A DNA stretch of 61,857 nucleotides from Streptomyces griseicoloratus (GCF_014534645.1 NZ_JACVQF010000206.1:1-61857), one strand, 5' to 3'; positions 9,010 to 18,282 are shown, counted from the first letter of the stretch. Notes: a model not told the origin generated them from the letters alone. Numbers and translations: made by a program.

Positions 9010-10140
9010 TCAGCCGCCCAGTTCCTGGTGGCGGGCGGCCAGGTGGGCCGCGCCGTCCTCCGTCAGGGAACCGAACAGGCGCAGGCGGGAGATGCCGCCG
9101 TCGGGGAAGATGTCCACGCGCGCGTGAGTGCCGACGGCCGGCTCGGGCAGCACGAAGCGGTGGTTGGTGTCGGGCTGGAGCCGGGTGCGCGGCAGGACCT
9201 CGCGCCACTCGCCGTCCTCGCCGTCCTTCACGGACAGCGACGCCCAGCCGGCCGAGTTGCCCTTCAGGTAGGCGGTGTCGATCTCGATCGCGCGGATCTG
9301 GGAGCGGTCGACCAGCCGGTAGCGGATCCAGTCGTTGCCCTGGTCGCGGCGGCGGCGGGTCTCCCAGCCGTCGTCCATCTTGCGGGAGCGGCCCGGCTGG
9401 ATGGTGTTGGTGGCCGGCGAGTAGAAGAGGTTGGAGGCGTCCTCGACCTGGCCGCCGTTCTCCAGGGCGACCACGTCGAAGGTGCCGAGCGCGGCGAGCC
9501 ACGCCGGGTCGGGGACGACCTCGCCGTACACCCGCAGGCGGGCGATGCCGCCGTCGGGGTGCTGGTTGAGGCGCAGGTGGGTGAAGCGCTGCTCGGTGGA
9601 GACGGCGAAGCCGTTGGCGGCGTGGCCGCCGACCGGCGTGCGCGGTACGAGGGTCGTCCACTTCACGTCGCCGGCGAGGAGTTCCTCGGGCGACGGGGAG
9701 CCCGGCACCGAGGCGCCCTCGATGGACACGGCCTGCGGGTAGTTGCCGCGGAAGTGGGCCGTGTCGACGACTATGCCGCGGATCACGCCGGGCGCGCCGA
9801 GCCGGATCAGGGCCCAGTCGTGGTCGTCCTCGGTGGGCCAGGGGTGCTCGGCCGAGGTGCCGCGGCGGCGGCGGGTCTCCCAGCCGTCCATGATCTTGCC
9901 CTTGTGCCCGAAGTGCTCGGGGTCGAACTCGGCGCGTTCGGGCACCAGCAGGTTCTCGCGCTGGGCGAAGAACTCGTCGTTGGCGGCGACGACACCGGCG
10001 CCGAGCCGCCGGTCGGCGAGGTTGGCGTACTGGGTGAAGGGCAGGTCCGCGGTGCGGTAGTCCGCGTACGGGTCACCGCCTCCGTAGGGGTTCGCGTCGC
10101 CGGTGAAGCTGGCCAACGAGGAGTTCTGCTGGGCCGTCAC
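9010..10140 (-). CDS. alc: Allantoicase
   Basis: A 376-residue enzyme that hydrolyses allantoate to ureidoglycolate and urea. It is made of two internal repeats of the allantoicase beta-sandwich, each with a KMDDGWETRRRR-type motif: GKIMDGWETRRRRG near residue 80 and RKMDDGWETRRRRDQGNDW near residue 255. Each is followed by an IDTAYLKGN or VDTAHFRGN strand and a DGGI(A/S)RLR stretch. The GTG at 10140 has AAAGGAA about 10 bases upstream. It follows allantoinase after 62 bp on the same strand, so the two are probably one transcript from the operator region near 11.6 kb. Confidence 0.96.
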   Translation of the reverse strand: MTAQQNSSLASFTGDANPYGGGDPYADYRTADLPFTQYANLADRRLGAGVVAANDEFFAQRENLLVPERAEFDPEHFGHKGKIMDGWETRRRRGTSAEHPWPTEDDHDWALIRLGAPGVIRGIVVDTAHFRGNYPQAVSIEGASVPGSPSPEELLAGDVKWTTLVPRTPVGGHAANGFAVSTEQRFTHLRLNQHPDGGIARLRVYGEVVPDPAWLAALGTFDVVALENGGQVEDASNLFYSPATNTIQPGRSRKMDDGWETRRRRDQGNDWIRYRLVDRSQIRAIEIDTAYLKGNSAGWASLSVKDGEDGEWREVLPRTRLQPDTNHRFVLPEPAVGTHARVDIFPDGGISRLRLFGSLTEDGAAHLAARHQELGG

Positions 10141-10202
10141 GGTGATCAGGTGTTCCTTTCGGGGTCGTTCGGGGCGATCTGGATTCAGGAGGTCCGGACG
10201 GT

Positions 10203-11540
10203 TCAGGTCCGGGAGAGGAGCTGTCCCTTCGGCTCGGTGAACGCGCCGTCCGCCACGATGCGCCGGCCGCGCAGCCAGGTGGACTTCACGACGCCGTACA
10301 GGGTCTTGCCCGCGTACGCGGTGACGCGGTTGCGGTGCTGGAGGGCGGCGGGGTCGACGGTGAACGTCTCGTCGGGGGCGAGGACGGCGAAGTCGGCGTC
10401 ATGTCCCTCCGCGATGGCGCCCTTGCGGGTGTCGAGCCCCACGAGCCGTGCCGTGTTCGACGACATCCAGCGCACGACGTCCTCCAGTCCGTGGCCGCGC
10501 TTGCGGGCCTCGGTCCACACGGCGGACAGGCTCAGCTGGAGGCCGGAGATGCCGCCCCAGGCGGTGGCGAAGTCGTCCGTCTTGAGGTCGGCGGTGGAGG
10601 GAGAGTGGTCGGTGACGACGCAGTCGATGGTGCCGTCCGCCAGCGCCTGCCACAGCAGGTCCTGGTTGGCGGCCTCACGGATGGGCGGGCAGCACTTGAA
10701 CTCGCTCGCACCGTCCGGGACTTCCTCGGCCGTGAGGGTGAGGTAGTGCGGACAGGTCTCCACCGTGACACGGACGCCGTCGGCCCTGGCCTCGGCGATC
10801 AGCGGCAGCGCGTCGCTGGAGGAGAGGTGGAGGATGTGCACGCGCGCGTCGAGGCGCTTGGCCTGCGCGATCAGGGCCGCGATGGCGGTGTCCTCGGCGT
10901 CGCGCGGGCGGCTGGCGAGGAAGTGGGCGTACTTGGGGCCGCCCTGCTGCGGGGCGGCGGCGAGGTGGTGCGGGTCCTCGGCGTGCACGATCAGCAGGCC
11001 GCCGAAGCCGGCGATCTCGGCGAGGGAGCGGGCGAGCTGCTCCTGGTCGAGGTGCGGGAACTCGTCCACGCCCGACGGCGACAGGAACGCCTTGAAACCG
11101 AAGACCCCGGCCTCGTGCAGCGGGCGCAGGTCGCCGACGTTGTCGGGCAGGGCGCCGCCCCAGAAGCCGACGTCGATGTGGGCCTTGTCGGCGGCGACCT
11201 TCTGCTTGGTGTGCAGGTGGTCGACCGTCGTGGTGGGCGGGAGCGAGTTGAGCGGCATGTCGACGAGGGTGGTGATGCCGCCGGCCGCCGCGGCGCGCGT
11301 GGCGGTCCAGAAGCCCTCCCACTCGGTGCGGCCCGGGTCGTTGACGTGCACGTGGGTGTCGACCAGGCCGGGCAGGACGACGTGGTCGCCGACGTCCTCC
11401 AGGCGGGCGCCGGCCGGGACGGGGGCGTCGTACGGCAGGACGGCCGTGATCCTCTCCCCGGACACCACGACGGACGCGGCACGCGTCCCCTCGGGAGTGA
11501 TGACGCGCGTCGAGCGCAGCACCAGTTCAGCTTCGGACAC
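10203..11540 (-). CDS. allB: Allantoinase
   Basis: A 445-residue cyclic amidohydrolase that opens the hydantoin ring of allantoin to give allantoate. Binuclear-metal ligands are visible in order: [11 protein letters not shown] (HxH), the carbamylated Lys in [24 protein letters not shown] and the Asp in [10 protein letters not shown]. The GTG at 11540 follows a GAGAGGGG stretch. It is first in the allB-alc operon and divergent from allR. A perfect TTCAAC-N5-GTTGAA palindrome lies 76-92 bp upstream, so it is almost certainly regulated with the other purine-degradation genes. Confidence 0.96.
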   Translation of the reverse strand: MSEAELVLRSTRVITPEGTRAASVVVSGERITAVLPYDAPVPAGARLEDVGDHVVLPGLVDTHVHVNDPGRTEWEGFWTATRAAAAGGITTLVDMPLNSLPPTTTVDHLHTKQKVAADKAHIDVGFWGGALPDNVGDLRPLHEAGVFGFKAFLSPSGVDEFPHLDQEQLARSLAEIAGFGGLLIVHAEDPHHLAAAPQQGGPKYAHFLASRPRDAEDTAIAALIAQAKRLDARVHILHLSSSDALPLIAEARADGVRVTVETCPHYLTLTAEEVPDGASEFKCCPPIREAANQDLLWQALADGTIDCVVTDHSPSTADLKTDDFATAWGGISGLQLSLSAVWTEARKRGHGLEDVVRWMSSNTARLVGLDTRKGAIAEGHDADFAVLAPDETFTVDPAALQHRNRVTAYAGKTLYGVVKSTWLRGRRIVADGAFTEPKGQLLSRT

Positions 11541-11615
11541 CCGAACCCCTCTCTTGGCCGCCGTTCTGTTACCGGTTCACATCCGGGAAACGGGATCTAC
11601 CGCCACGTAACGGAT

Positions 11616-11632
11616 TTCAACGTTCTGTTGAA
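11616..11632. promoter_or_regulatory. 17-bp palindromic operator in the allB/allR gap
   Basis: Reads TTCAACGTTCTGTTGAA, with perfect 6-bp arms TTCAAC and GTTGAA. Near-identical sites lie at 13900, 36609 and 39296, each in front of a gene of the same pathway. It is probably the allB operator. Confidence 0.8.
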
Positions 11633-11708
11633 GGAGTCTTCACTCCCGGTTCCACGTCGTCAAGAGGCACCCTTTTCCGGGCATGCTCGACGACTCCGCT
11701 CTGGACGT

Positions 11709-11744
11709 TTCCACAAAGCGGAATTAGAATTCCAGCAAGCAGAA
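11709..11744 (+). promoter_or_regulatory. 36-bp tandem operator upstream of allR
   Basis: First half TTCCACAAAGCGGAA, six bases, then TTCCAGCAAGCAGAA. This fits the pattern TTCC-N7-RGAA-N6-TTCC-N7-RGAA that also occurs before malate synthase, hyi and gcl. The centres of the two 15-mers are 21 bp apart, two helical turns. Its place 80 bp upstream of allR suggests autoregulation. Confidence 0.75.
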
Positions 11745-11823
11745 CGTAGCTACGTACAAGCCAGGAGTCAACCGGCTGCCGGGTAGGCTTCTGCCCTCCC
11801 GCCAGCCCCGAAAGGAACGTGCC

Positions 11824-12627
11824 GTGCCGACGTCCAGCGCCAGCACCACCGACTCCGCCAGGTCCGCCACAGGTGGCGTCCAGTCCCTGGAGCGCGCCTT
11901 CGACCTGCTCGAACGGATGGCGGACGCGGGCGGCGAGGTCGGCCTGAGCGAGCTGTCCGCGAGCAGCGGACTGCCCCTGCCCACCATCCACCGCCTGATG
12001 CGCACGCTCGTGGCCTGCGGATACGTACGCCAGCAGCCCAACCGCCGCTATGCGCTCGGCCCGCGCCTGATCCGCCTCGGCGAGTCGGCGTCCCGGCTGC
12101 TGGGCACGTGGGCACGTCCCCATCTCGCCCGCCTGGTCGAGGAGACCGGCGAGACGGCGAACATGGCGCTGCTCGACGGCGACGAGATCGTGTACGTGGC
12201 GCAGGTGCCGTCCAAGCACTCGATGCGCATGTTCACCGAGGTCGGCCGGCGCGTCCTGCCGCACTCCACGGGTGTGGGCAAGGCGCTGCTCGCCGGCTTC
12301 CCGCCGGAGGAGGTGCGGGCCCTGCTGAACCGCACCGGCATGCCGGCCGCGACCGAGAAGACGATCACGACGCCGGACGGGTTCCTCGCCGCGCTGGAGG
12401 ACGTGCGGCGCCAGGGGTACGCGATCGACGACAACGAGCAGGAGATCGGTGTCCGCTGCCTGGCCGTCTCCGTGCCCAACTCCCCCACCGCCGCGGCCAT
12501 CTCGATCTCGGGCCCGGCCGGCCGGGTCACGGAGGCCGCGACCGACAAGATCGTGCCGGTGCTGCAGCAGGTGGCGGCGGAGCTCTCGGAGGCGCTGCTG
12601 GCCTCGGGCGGCAGCCCGGCCGCCTGA
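11824..12627 (+). CDS. allR: IclR-family regulator of allantoin catabolism
   Basis: A 267-residue IclR-type repressor with an N-terminal winged helix at about residues 20-80 (GGVQSLERAFDLLERM, GLSELSASSGLPLPTIHRLMRTLVACGYV). The effector domain has VDETGETANMALLDGDEIVYVAQV-like sequence split around residue 110, the VGRRVLPHSTGVGKALLA loop and the C-terminal Cys of GVRCLAVSVP. S. coelicolor AllR is the known allantoin-pathway repressor of this family and sits divergent from allantoinase, as here. The GTG at 11824 has GAAAGGAA upstream. Both operator types described in this window lie in its upstream gap. The likely effector is allantoin or a downstream product such as allantoate or glyoxylate. 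Confidence 0.92.
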   Translation: MPTSSASTTDSARSATGGVQSLERAFDLLERMADAGGEVGLSELSASSGLPLPTIHRLMRTLVACGYVRQQPNRRYALGPRLIRLGESASRLLGTWARPHLARLVEETGETANMALLDGDEIVYVAQVPSKHSMRMFTEVGRRVLPHSTGVGKALLAGFPPEEVRALLNRTGMPAATEKTITTPDGFLAALEDVRRQGYAIDDNEQEIGVRCLAVSVPNSPTAAAISISGPAGRVTEAATDKIVPVLQQVAAELSEALLASGGSPAA

Positions 12628-12675
12628 GCCGGCCGCCCAGGCACCCTCGCCCCCCGGACCCGCGCTTCACGCACC

Positions 12676-12709
12676 CGCGGCCCCCGGCCCCCTGCGGCCG
12701 GGGGCCGCG
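12676..12709. terminator. Hairpin between convergent allR and a small gene
   Basis: Perfect 14-bp arms CGCGGCCCCCGGCC and GGCCGGGGGCCGCG around a 6-base loop, between two 3' ends. Confidence 0.7.
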
Positions 12710-12728
12710 GTCGTGGCGGGCCGGTCCG

Positions 12729-13052
12729 TCACCGGCGCGGCGGATCGCCGAAGAGCTCCACGGCGTGCCGGACGTCCGAAAGCCCTCGCGACAGGGCGCT
12801 GACGGAGCCGATCGCACCGGCGATCAGCAGCAGGGAGCGGTACAGCCGCGGCGCCTCGGGGACACCGTGGGCCGTCATCGCGGCGAGGTCGGCCAGTTCT
12901 TCTTCGGCGACGGCCCGGTCGGGGAAGTCCGCGGGCAGCACGGCGAGCTGCCGGCGTAACCGCGACACCGCGATGCGCAGTGCCGCCACCCTCACGTCCT
13001 CCACGTCCTCGTCGCCGACGGTCACGCGCGTCTGCCCCGAGCTCCGCAACAC
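12729..13052 (-). CDS. Small conserved-looking soluble protein (107 aa), unknown function
   Basis: Starting at the GTG at 13052, with GGAGGG just upstream, the product begins VLRSSGQTRVTVGDEDVEDVRVAA. It is mostly helical and amphipathic (ALRIAVSRLRRQLAVL, AVAEEELADLAAM) and contains one moderately hydrophobic stretch, RSLLLIAGAIGSVSALSRGLSD. It may be a DUF5955-type Streptomyces protein, but I cannot confirm that. A longer frame to 13172 is open, but its extra N-terminus is Arg/Ala-rich and looks non-coding. It diverges from the MobA-like gene. Confidence 0.6.
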   Translation of the reverse strand: MLRSSGQTRVTVGDEDVEDVRVAALRIAVSRLRRQLAVLPADFPDRAVAEEELADLAAMTAHGVPEAPRLYRSLLLIAGAIGSVSALSRGLSDVRHAVELFGDPPRR

Positions 13053-13251
13053 AGCCCTCCCCCTCGCACCCCGTTGTGCGCCCCTGCGCGGTTGAACGTG
13101 CCGAGCGCCCGCGAACGCCGGCCGGGCGCCGGAACGCGGGCAAGTTAACGCCACCGGTGCCGCGCGCGCCACTGCGAGGACCGAAATTCAGTCCCCGGAG
13201 AACCCGGCGCACGCCGGAGCCTTCCGACGGCCGTTCGGGTATGCAGGACGC

Positions 13252-13851
13252 ATGACGGACTACGAAGACCAGGTCGCCGGGCTGCTGCTGGCGGCGGGGG
13301 GCGGGCGGCGGCTCGGCGGACGCCCCAAGGCCCTGCTCGGACACCGCGGACGCCCGCTCGTCGAGCACGCGGTCGGCACGCTCCGCGCGGCGGGCCTCAC
13401 CCGCGTGCACGTGGTGCTGGGGGCGCGGGCGGAGGACGTACGGGCCCGGGCGGCGCTCGACGGGTGCGTCCTGGTGGACAACCCCGGCTGGGAGGAGGGC
13501 ATGGGGTCGTCGCTGCGCGCCGGGCTCCGCTCGCTCGCCGGCACGGGGGCGCGGGCCGCGCTGGTCTCACTGGTGGACCAGCCCGGTATCGGCGCGGAGG
13601 CGGTGACGCGGGTGCGGGCCGGGTACCGGGACGAGACGTCGCTGGTGGCGGCCGCCTACGACGGCGTGCGCGGGCATCCCGTCCTGTTCGGGGCCGCCCA
13701 CTGGGCGGGCATCGCCGCGACTGCGACCGGCGACCGGGGGGCACGCGCCTATCTGGAGGACCACCGTGCGGCGATCACGCTCGTCGAGTGCGGGGACGTG
13801 GCCCGGCCGTACGACATCGACACCGAGGCCGACCTGTTCCACCTTGAGTGA
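13252..13851 (+). CDS. MobA-like nucleotidyltransferase
   Basis: A 199-residue NTP-transferase of the MobA/MocA type: N-terminal GLLLAAGGGRRLGGRPKALLGHRGRPLVEHAV (the LAAGxxxRxGxxK nucleotide loop), DNPGWEEGMGSSLRAGL, LVSLVDQPGI (metal Asp) and GHPVLF. MocA-type enzymes add CMP to molybdopterin for xanthine dehydrogenase-class enzymes. Placement beside purine catabolism genes fits maturation of a xanthine dehydrogenase, though no such dehydrogenase is in the window. The ATG at 13252 is supported by the family N-terminus. It lies 185 bp upstream of malate synthase, which has its own promoter. Confidence 0.85.
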   Translation: MTDYEDQVAGLLLAAGGGRRLGGRPKALLGHRGRPLVEHAVGTLRAAGLTRVHVVLGARAEDVRARAALDGCVLVDNPGWEEGMGSSLRAGLRSLAGTGARAALVSLVDQPGIGAEAVTRVRAGYRDETSLVAAAYDGVRGHPVLFGAAHWAGIAATATGDRGARAYLEDHRAAITLVECGDVARPYDIDTEADLFHLE

Positions 13852-13899
13852 AGGGCGTGGCACCGAGCGCCACCTTCCCTCGACTCAGAGAATCTCGAC

Positions 13900-13916
13900 A
13901 TCAACAAACCATTGAA
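13900..13916 (+). promoter_or_regulatory. 17-bp TTCAAC-type operator before malate synthase
   Basis: Reads ATCAACAAACCATTGAA, matching the sites at 11616, 36609 and 39296 with one arm mismatch. Its right half contains the predicted -35 hexamer TTGAAG (13912-13917). Confidence 0.78.
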
Positions 13917-13940
13917 GTTCCACGATGAGGAAACTACTAT
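13912..13940 (+). promoter_or_regulatory. Predicted malate synthase promoter
   Basis: -35 TTGAAG at 13912, a 17-bp spacer and -10 TACTAT at 13935. The -35 lies in the 17-bp palindrome and the spacer and -10 lie in the 36-bp tandem site, so both repressor sites should block polymerase. Confidence 0.65.
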
Positions 13941-13953
13941 CCACTGACCAGAA
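13918..13953 (+). promoter_or_regulatory. 36-bp tandem operator before malate synthase
   Basis: Half sites TTCCACGATGAGGAA and ATCCACTGACCAGAA separated by six bases. The pattern is the same as at allR, hyi and gcl, with one mismatch in the third TTCC block. Confidence 0.7.
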
Positions 13954-14036
13954 GCACCCGACCGCACAGCGGGTGTGACTTCTCCCCGTTCGTGCCCGTT
14001 GGCACCCGGTGCCACCGCTGAAGGAAGTGACAGCTC

Positions 14037-15659
14037 ATGTCCGCACCAGCGCCGTCCCCGCTGGCCATCGTCGACGCCGAGCCCCTGCCGCGGCAGGAGG
14101 AGGTCCTCACCGATGCGGCGCTCGCCTTCGTGGCCGAGCTGCACCGGCGGTTCACGCCCCGGCGTGACGAGCTCCTCGCCCGCCGTGCCGAGCGCCGCGC
14201 CGAGATCGCCCGCACCTCCACGCTCGACTTCCTCCCGGAGACCGCCGCCATCCGCGCGGACGACTCCTGGAAGGTGGCCCCCGCCCCGGCCGCGCTGCAG
14301 GACCGCCGCGTCGAGATCACCGGCCCCACCGACCGCAAGATGACCATCAACGCCCTCAACTCGGGCGCGAAGGTCTGGCTCGCGGACTTCGAGGACGCCT
14401 CAGCGCCGACCTGGGAGAACGTCGTCCTCGGCCAGCTCAACCTGATCGACGCCTACACCCGCAGCATCGACTTCACCGACGAGCGCACCGGCAAGTCCTA
14501 CGCCCTGCGCCCGAACGAGGAGCTGGCGACGGTCGTCATGCGCCCGCGCGGCTGGCACCTGGACGAGCGGCACCTGAAGCTGGGCGACACCCCGGTCCCC
14601 GGCGCCCTCGTCGACTTCGGCCTGTACTTCTTCCACAACGCCCAGCGCCTGCTCGACCTCGGCAAGGGCCCGTACTTCTACCTCCCCAAGACGGAGTCCC
14701 ACCTGGAGGCCCGCCTCTGGAACGACGTCTTCGTCTTCGCGCAGGACTACGTCGGCATCCCGCAGGGCACCGTCCGCGCCACCGTCCTGATCGAGACGAT
14801 CACGGCGGCGTACGAGATGGAGGAGATCCTGTACGAGCTGCGCGACCACGCCTCCGGACTGAACGCCGGCCGCTGGGACTACCTGTTCTCCATCGTCAAG
14901 AACTTCCGTGACGGCGGCGAGAAGTTCGTCCTGCCGGACCGCAACGCGGTCACGATGACGGCCCCGTTCATGCGCGCGTACACCGAACTGCTCGTCCGCA
15001 CCTGCCACAAGCGCGGCGCGCACGCGATCGGCGGCATGGCGGCCTTCATCCCCTCCCGCCGGGACGCCGAGGTCAACAAGGTCGCCTTCGAGAAGGTCCG
15101 CGCCGACAAGGACCGCGAGGCCGGCGACGGCTTCGACGGCTCCTGGGTCGCCCACCCCGACCTGGTCCCGATCGCCATGGAGTCCTTCGACAAGGTCCTC
15201 GGCGACAAGCCGAACCAGAAGGACCGCCTGCGCGAGGACGTCGACGTCAAGGCGGCCGACCTGATCGCCATCGACTCCCTCGACGCCAAGCCGACGTACG
15301 CGGGCCTGGTCAACGCGGTCCAGGTCGGCATCCGCTACATCGAGGCGTGGCTGCGCGGCCTCGGCGCGGTCGCCATCTTCAACCTGATGGAGGACGCGGC
15401 CACCGCCGAGATCTCCCGCTCCCAGATCTGGCAGTGGATCAACGCCGGTGTCGTCCTCGACAACGGCGAGCGGGTCACCGCCGACCTCGCCCGCAAGGTC
15501 GCCGCCGAGGAGCTGGCGAACATCCGCGCCGAGATCGGCGACGAGGCGTTCGCGGCCGGCAACTGGCAGCAGGCCCACGACCTGCTGCTGACGGTCTCCC
15601 TCGACGAGGACTACGCCGACTTCCTCACCCTGCCGGCGTACGAGCAGCTCAAGGGCTGA
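14037..15659 (+). CDS. aceB: Malate synthase
   Basis: A 540-residue malate synthase A-type enzyme that condenses glyoxylate with acetyl-CoA to malate. Seen: [28 protein letters not shown] with the conserved catalytic region, [11 protein letters not shown], the signature [19 protein letters not shown] followed by [10 protein letters not shown], and the late [19 protein letters not shown]. The length fits the A family. The ATG at 14037 has GAAGGAAG upstream. The operators show it belongs to the allantoin/glyoxylate regulon, so here it is probably the glyoxylate outlet of purine catabolism rather than part of the acetate glyoxylate shunt. Confidence 0.97.
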   Translation: MSAPAPSPLAIVDAEPLPRQEEVLTDAALAFVAELHRRFTPRRDELLARRAERRAEIARTSTLDFLPETAAIRADDSWKVAPAPAALQDRRVEITGPTDRKMTINALNSGAKVWLADFEDASAPTWENVVLGQLNLIDAYTRSIDFTDERTGKSYALRPNEELATVVMRPRGWHLDERHLKLGDTPVPGALVDFGLYFFHNAQRLLDLGKGPYFYLPKTESHLEARLWNDVFVFAQDYVGIPQGTVRATVLIETITAAYEMEEILYELRDHASGLNAGRWDYLFSIVKNFRDGGEKFVLPDRNAVTMTAPFMRAYTELLVRTCHKRGAHAIGGMAAFIPSRRDAEVNKVAFEKVRADKDREAGDGFDGSWVAHPDLVPIAMESFDKVLGDKPNQKDRLREDVDVKAADLIAIDSLDAKPTYAGLVNAVQVGIRYIEAWLRGLGAVAIFNLMEDAATAEISRSQIWQWINAGVVLDNGERVTADLARKVAAEELANIRAEIGDEAFAAGNWQQAHDLLLTVSLDEDYADFLTLPAYEQLKG

Positions 15660-15666
15660 CACCGCG

Positions 15667-15718
15667 ACACGCGCCCGCGCCCCCGGTACCGCACAGCACC
15701 GGGGGCGCGGGCGTGTGT
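15667..15718. terminator. Long hairpin between convergent aceB and HipA-like genes
   Basis: Near-perfect arms of about 20 bp, ACACGCGCCCGCGCCCCCGG against CCGGGGGCGCGGGCGTGTGT, with one unpaired base. The hairpin is 8 bases after the aceB stop and reaches the stop of the opposing gene. Confidence 0.8.
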
Positions 15719-16620
15719 CAGCCCAGGTGGACCGACCAGTCCTGCTCGGCGGCCGGCTTGCCGTGCAGGTCGGGGACCCGCTTGAGCCAGTCCGGCCGGC
15801 CCTGCTGGGTGCGCTCGGCGCGCCGGGCGTTCTCGGCGGCCAGCTCCTCACGGCTGGGGAAGTCGGTGGGCAGCCAGGTCGCGGACGACCGCGCGCGGGT
15901 CAGGAGGAAGTCCACATAGGCCCGGCGCACCTCGCCGGGCGTGTCGAAGCCGGGTTCGTCGGCCAGCCAGGCGTCCGGGACCTCGTCCGTGATCGCCCGC
16001 AGCAGTTCCTCGGTGACCTTGGGCCGCAGCTCGGCGTCGGCCGTGCGCACATCGGGCCCGTAGTGGCCGAGGGCGTGGTGCCGGAAGTCGTAGGCCTTCG
16101 TCGGGTCGGTGGTGCCCCAGCGGTGGTGGAAGACGAGCGCGGCGCCGTGGTCGATCAGCCACAGCTTCGGGGGTGCGACCCCGAGCGTCGGCCAGACCAT
16201 CAGGTTGGAGCTGTGGACCGTGCGGTCGACGTTCACGGTGAGCGCGTCCAGCCAGACGATCCGGCCGGCCTCCAGCGGGTCGACGGGGAAGACCTGCGCG
16301 ACCTGCGGGGTGAAGTCCCGCGCGTCCGGCAGCCAGTCCATGCCGAGGTTGACGCCCGCGCTGGCCGTGTGCAGCTCCCGGACCTCCTGGTGGGGCTCGT
16401 GGGCGGCGATCGCCGGATCGAAGTGGACCAGCACCAGCTCGGGGAAGCGCAGCCCCAGGGCGCGGGCCAGCTCCCCCACGATCACCTCGGCGACCAGCGC
16501 CTTGCGGCCCTGCGCGGAGCCGGTGAACTTCACGACGTAGGTGCCCAGGTCGTCGGCCTCGACGACCCCGGGGACGGAGCCGCCCGACCTCAGCGGGGTC
16601 ACGTATCGAACAGCAGTCAC
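15718..16620 (-). CDS. HipA-like kinase-fold protein
   Basis: About 300 residues, resembling the HipA_2 kinase-fold family. It has an N-terminal YVTPLRSGGSVPGVVEADDLG with VVKFTGSAQGRKALVAEVIVGELA (nucleotide-binding lysine region), a catalytic-loop-like WLDALTVNVDRTVHSSNLMVW and LWLIDHGAAL in the metal-binding position. A C-terminal WLPTDFPSREELAAENA tail follows. No HipB-like antitoxin gene is adjacent, so it is not a standard toxin-antitoxin pair. The start is uncertain: GTG at 16620 is chosen, with other GTGs at 16605 and 16632 and no clear ribosome-binding site. It follows the siderophore synthetase gene after 41 bp on the same strand and may be co-transcribed. Confidence 0.75.
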   Translation of the reverse strand: MTAVRYVTPLRSGGSVPGVVEADDLGTYVVKFTGSAQGRKALVAEVIVGELARALGLRFPELVLVHFDPAIAAHEPHQEVRELHTASAGVNLGMDWLPDARDFTPQVAQVFPVDPLEAGRIVWLDALTVNVDRTVHSSNLMVWPTLGVAPPKLWLIDHGAALVFHHRWGTTDPTKAYDFRHHALGHYGPDVRTADAELRPKVTEELLRAITDEVPDAWLADEPGFDTPGEVRRAYVDFLLTRARSSATWLPTDFPSREELAAENARRAERTQQGRPDWLKRVPDLHGKPAAEQDWSVHLG

Positions 16621-16661
16621 GTCGCGCAGCACACCGGCCAGGGTAAGGCAGGCCCCGGCGC

Positions 16662-18188
16662 TCACGTCCCGCGCAGCGGGTTGGGCAGCGGGCGGTAGCG
16701 GGCGTCGGCGCCGTCCGCGCCCGTCCAGCGCAGGAGCAGGTTGGTCTTGCCGGGCAGCGTGGGCGAGGCGAGCAGGGCGGGGATCTCGGGCAGGTCGTGG
16801 CGGGCGAGTTCCCGGCGGGCGGCGGGCCACGGGGCGAATCCGGGGTGGTGCTCGGCCAGGGCGCCGGCGATCTCGTGCAGGTGGTTGACGATCAGGCAGT
16901 ACACCAGCCGCTCCCAGCCGGCCGCCCGGGAGGTGTCCGGCAGCAGCTTGACGCCCTCGGCGTCCCGGAACAGGGCCTGCACGGGCGTGCCGGCGGCGTC
17001 CACGGCGACCAGGGTGTTCTGCAGGTGTGCCTCCAGGACGACGCCGTCGTCGGCGAAGGCGGTCAGGACGGGCGGTACGACGGCCGTGAGGTACGCCTCC
17101 CACCAGGCGGCCGGGTCGGCCGCGCGCTCCAGCGGGCTGCCCTCGAAGCCCTCCACGAGACCGGCGGCGAGCAGCGGGGTCGCGCCCGGCAGCAGGCGGT
17201 CGCGCAGTCCGTCGCGGACGACGACGGCCAGCTCCTCGAAGGCGAAGTCCGCGGTGCGGTAGCCGCGGTCCGCGAGCCAGGCCGCCGGGGGCCCGATCGC
17301 GGCGAACGCCTCGGCGACCGCGGTGTCGGTGCGGCGCAGTCGGAGCAGGTCGTGCCGCCACAGCCGGCGGACGTCGTTGGTGATGCGCACGTCGAGGCTG
17401 AACTTCAGGAACAGGTCGCGCTCGGGGGCGTACACCGTGCGGATCGCGGCCGTCGGCCAGACCGGGGCCCCGGTCGTGCCCAGCCGCAGCAGGCGGCCGT
17501 CGGCGAAGGCGGGGGCCAGGGCGTGGCCGGCCAGGTCGAGCTGCCAGGGGTGGGCGGGCAGCAGGCGGTGGCCGGGGGGAGCCTGGCCGAGGGCGTCCAG
17601 GGCGGAGGTGTCGCCCTCCTCGACGACGGCGTCCTCGCGCACGGCCAGCAGGGTCAGCGGGAAACGGGCGTGCGCCTCGGGCGCGTACGGCAGCCAGCCT
17701 GCGTGCGGGCCACCGCCGCGCGCCTTGGGGGCGGGGTGGTGGGTGTGGCCGGTGAGGAGCGACTGCTCGGACCGGAGATACGGGTCGACGGGCGGGGTCG
17801 CCCGGGCCCGGGCCGCCAGCAGGGCGGCCACCGCGTCCCGGCTGTCGGTCATCTCGGTGGGCAGTTCGTGATTGGACAGGCCGGTGTGCCGGCGCAGTAC
17901 CTCGGCGACGAGTTTCACCAGCTCGGTGTGGCCGATCCGGTGCCAGCCGCCGGCCGCGTACACCTCCGGTTCGGCCGGTCGCCGCCCGGCGCGCACGCGC
18001 AGCAGCCGGCCGCCGCCGGGCAGCCGGTACACGGGCCGGTCGCCGGGTCCCGGCAGGGGTTCCGCGACCTCGCGCAGCAGGCAGTTCAGCAGCGGTACCG
18101 CCGCGAAGGCGTCGGCCCGCTCCGCGACGTCCTCCCCGGATGCGGGGTCGGCGCCGGTGGGCGGGGGCAGGAGATCCACGCGTTCCAC
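16662..18188 (-). CDS. IucA/IucC-family NRPS-independent siderophore synthetase (copy 1)
   Basis: A 508-residue synthetase of the family that joins citrate-type carboxylates to amines with ATP. Seen: TGHTHHPAPKARGG (the GHPxHPxxKxRxG motif, about residue 155), LLPAHPWQLDLAGH, FLKFSLDVRITNDVRRLWRHDLL, VLEAHLQNTLVAVD and LFRDAEGVKL, followed by a FhuF-like tail. It is shorter than typical family members (about 570-600). The GTG at 18188 has AGGGAA upstream. It diverges from copy 2 across 94 bp. No ornithine/lysine monooxygenase, decarboxylase or acyltransferase gene is adjacent, and I see no DmdR-type iron box in the shared promoter. The substrate cannot be read. Confidence 0.88.
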   Translation of the reverse strand: MERVDLLPPPTGADPASGEDVAERADAFAAVPLLNCLLREVAEPLPGPGDRPVYRLPGGGRLLRVRAGRRPAEPEVYAAGGWHRIGHTELVKLVAEVLRRHTGLSNHELPTEMTDSRDAVAALLAARARATPPVDPYLRSEQSLLTGHTHHPAPKARGGGPHAGWLPYAPEAHARFPLTLLAVREDAVVEEGDTSALDALGQAPPGHRLLPAHPWQLDLAGHALAPAFADGRLLRLGTTGAPVWPTAAIRTVYAPERDLFLKFSLDVRITNDVRRLWRHDLLRLRRTDTAVAEAFAAIGPPAAWLADRGYRTADFAFEELAVVVRDGLRDRLLPGATPLLAAGLVEGFEGSPLERAADPAAWWEAYLTAVVPPVLTAFADDGVVLEAHLQNTLVAVDAAGTPVQALFRDAEGVKLLPDTSRAAGWERLVYCLIVNHLHEIAGALAEHHPGFAPWPAARRELARHDLPEIPALLASPTLPGKTNLLLRWTGADGADARYRPLPNPLRGT

Positions 18189-18282
18189 TCGTTCCCTACG
18201 GTCTGTCCATGGGCGGGGACGATCAGTATGTCCGTCGTCGCCGCCCGGCCGTGACGTCCTACTCGTACCCGAGGAGCCCGCC

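Noticed and set aside
15718-16620. HipA-like gene as a HipBA toxin-antitoxin pair
   Set aside because: No small helix-turn-helix antitoxin gene lies upstream or downstream on the same strand.
18189-18282. Iron box between the siderophore synthetases
   Set aside because: No TTAGGTTAGGCTAACCTAA-like sequence is present in the 94-bp gap.
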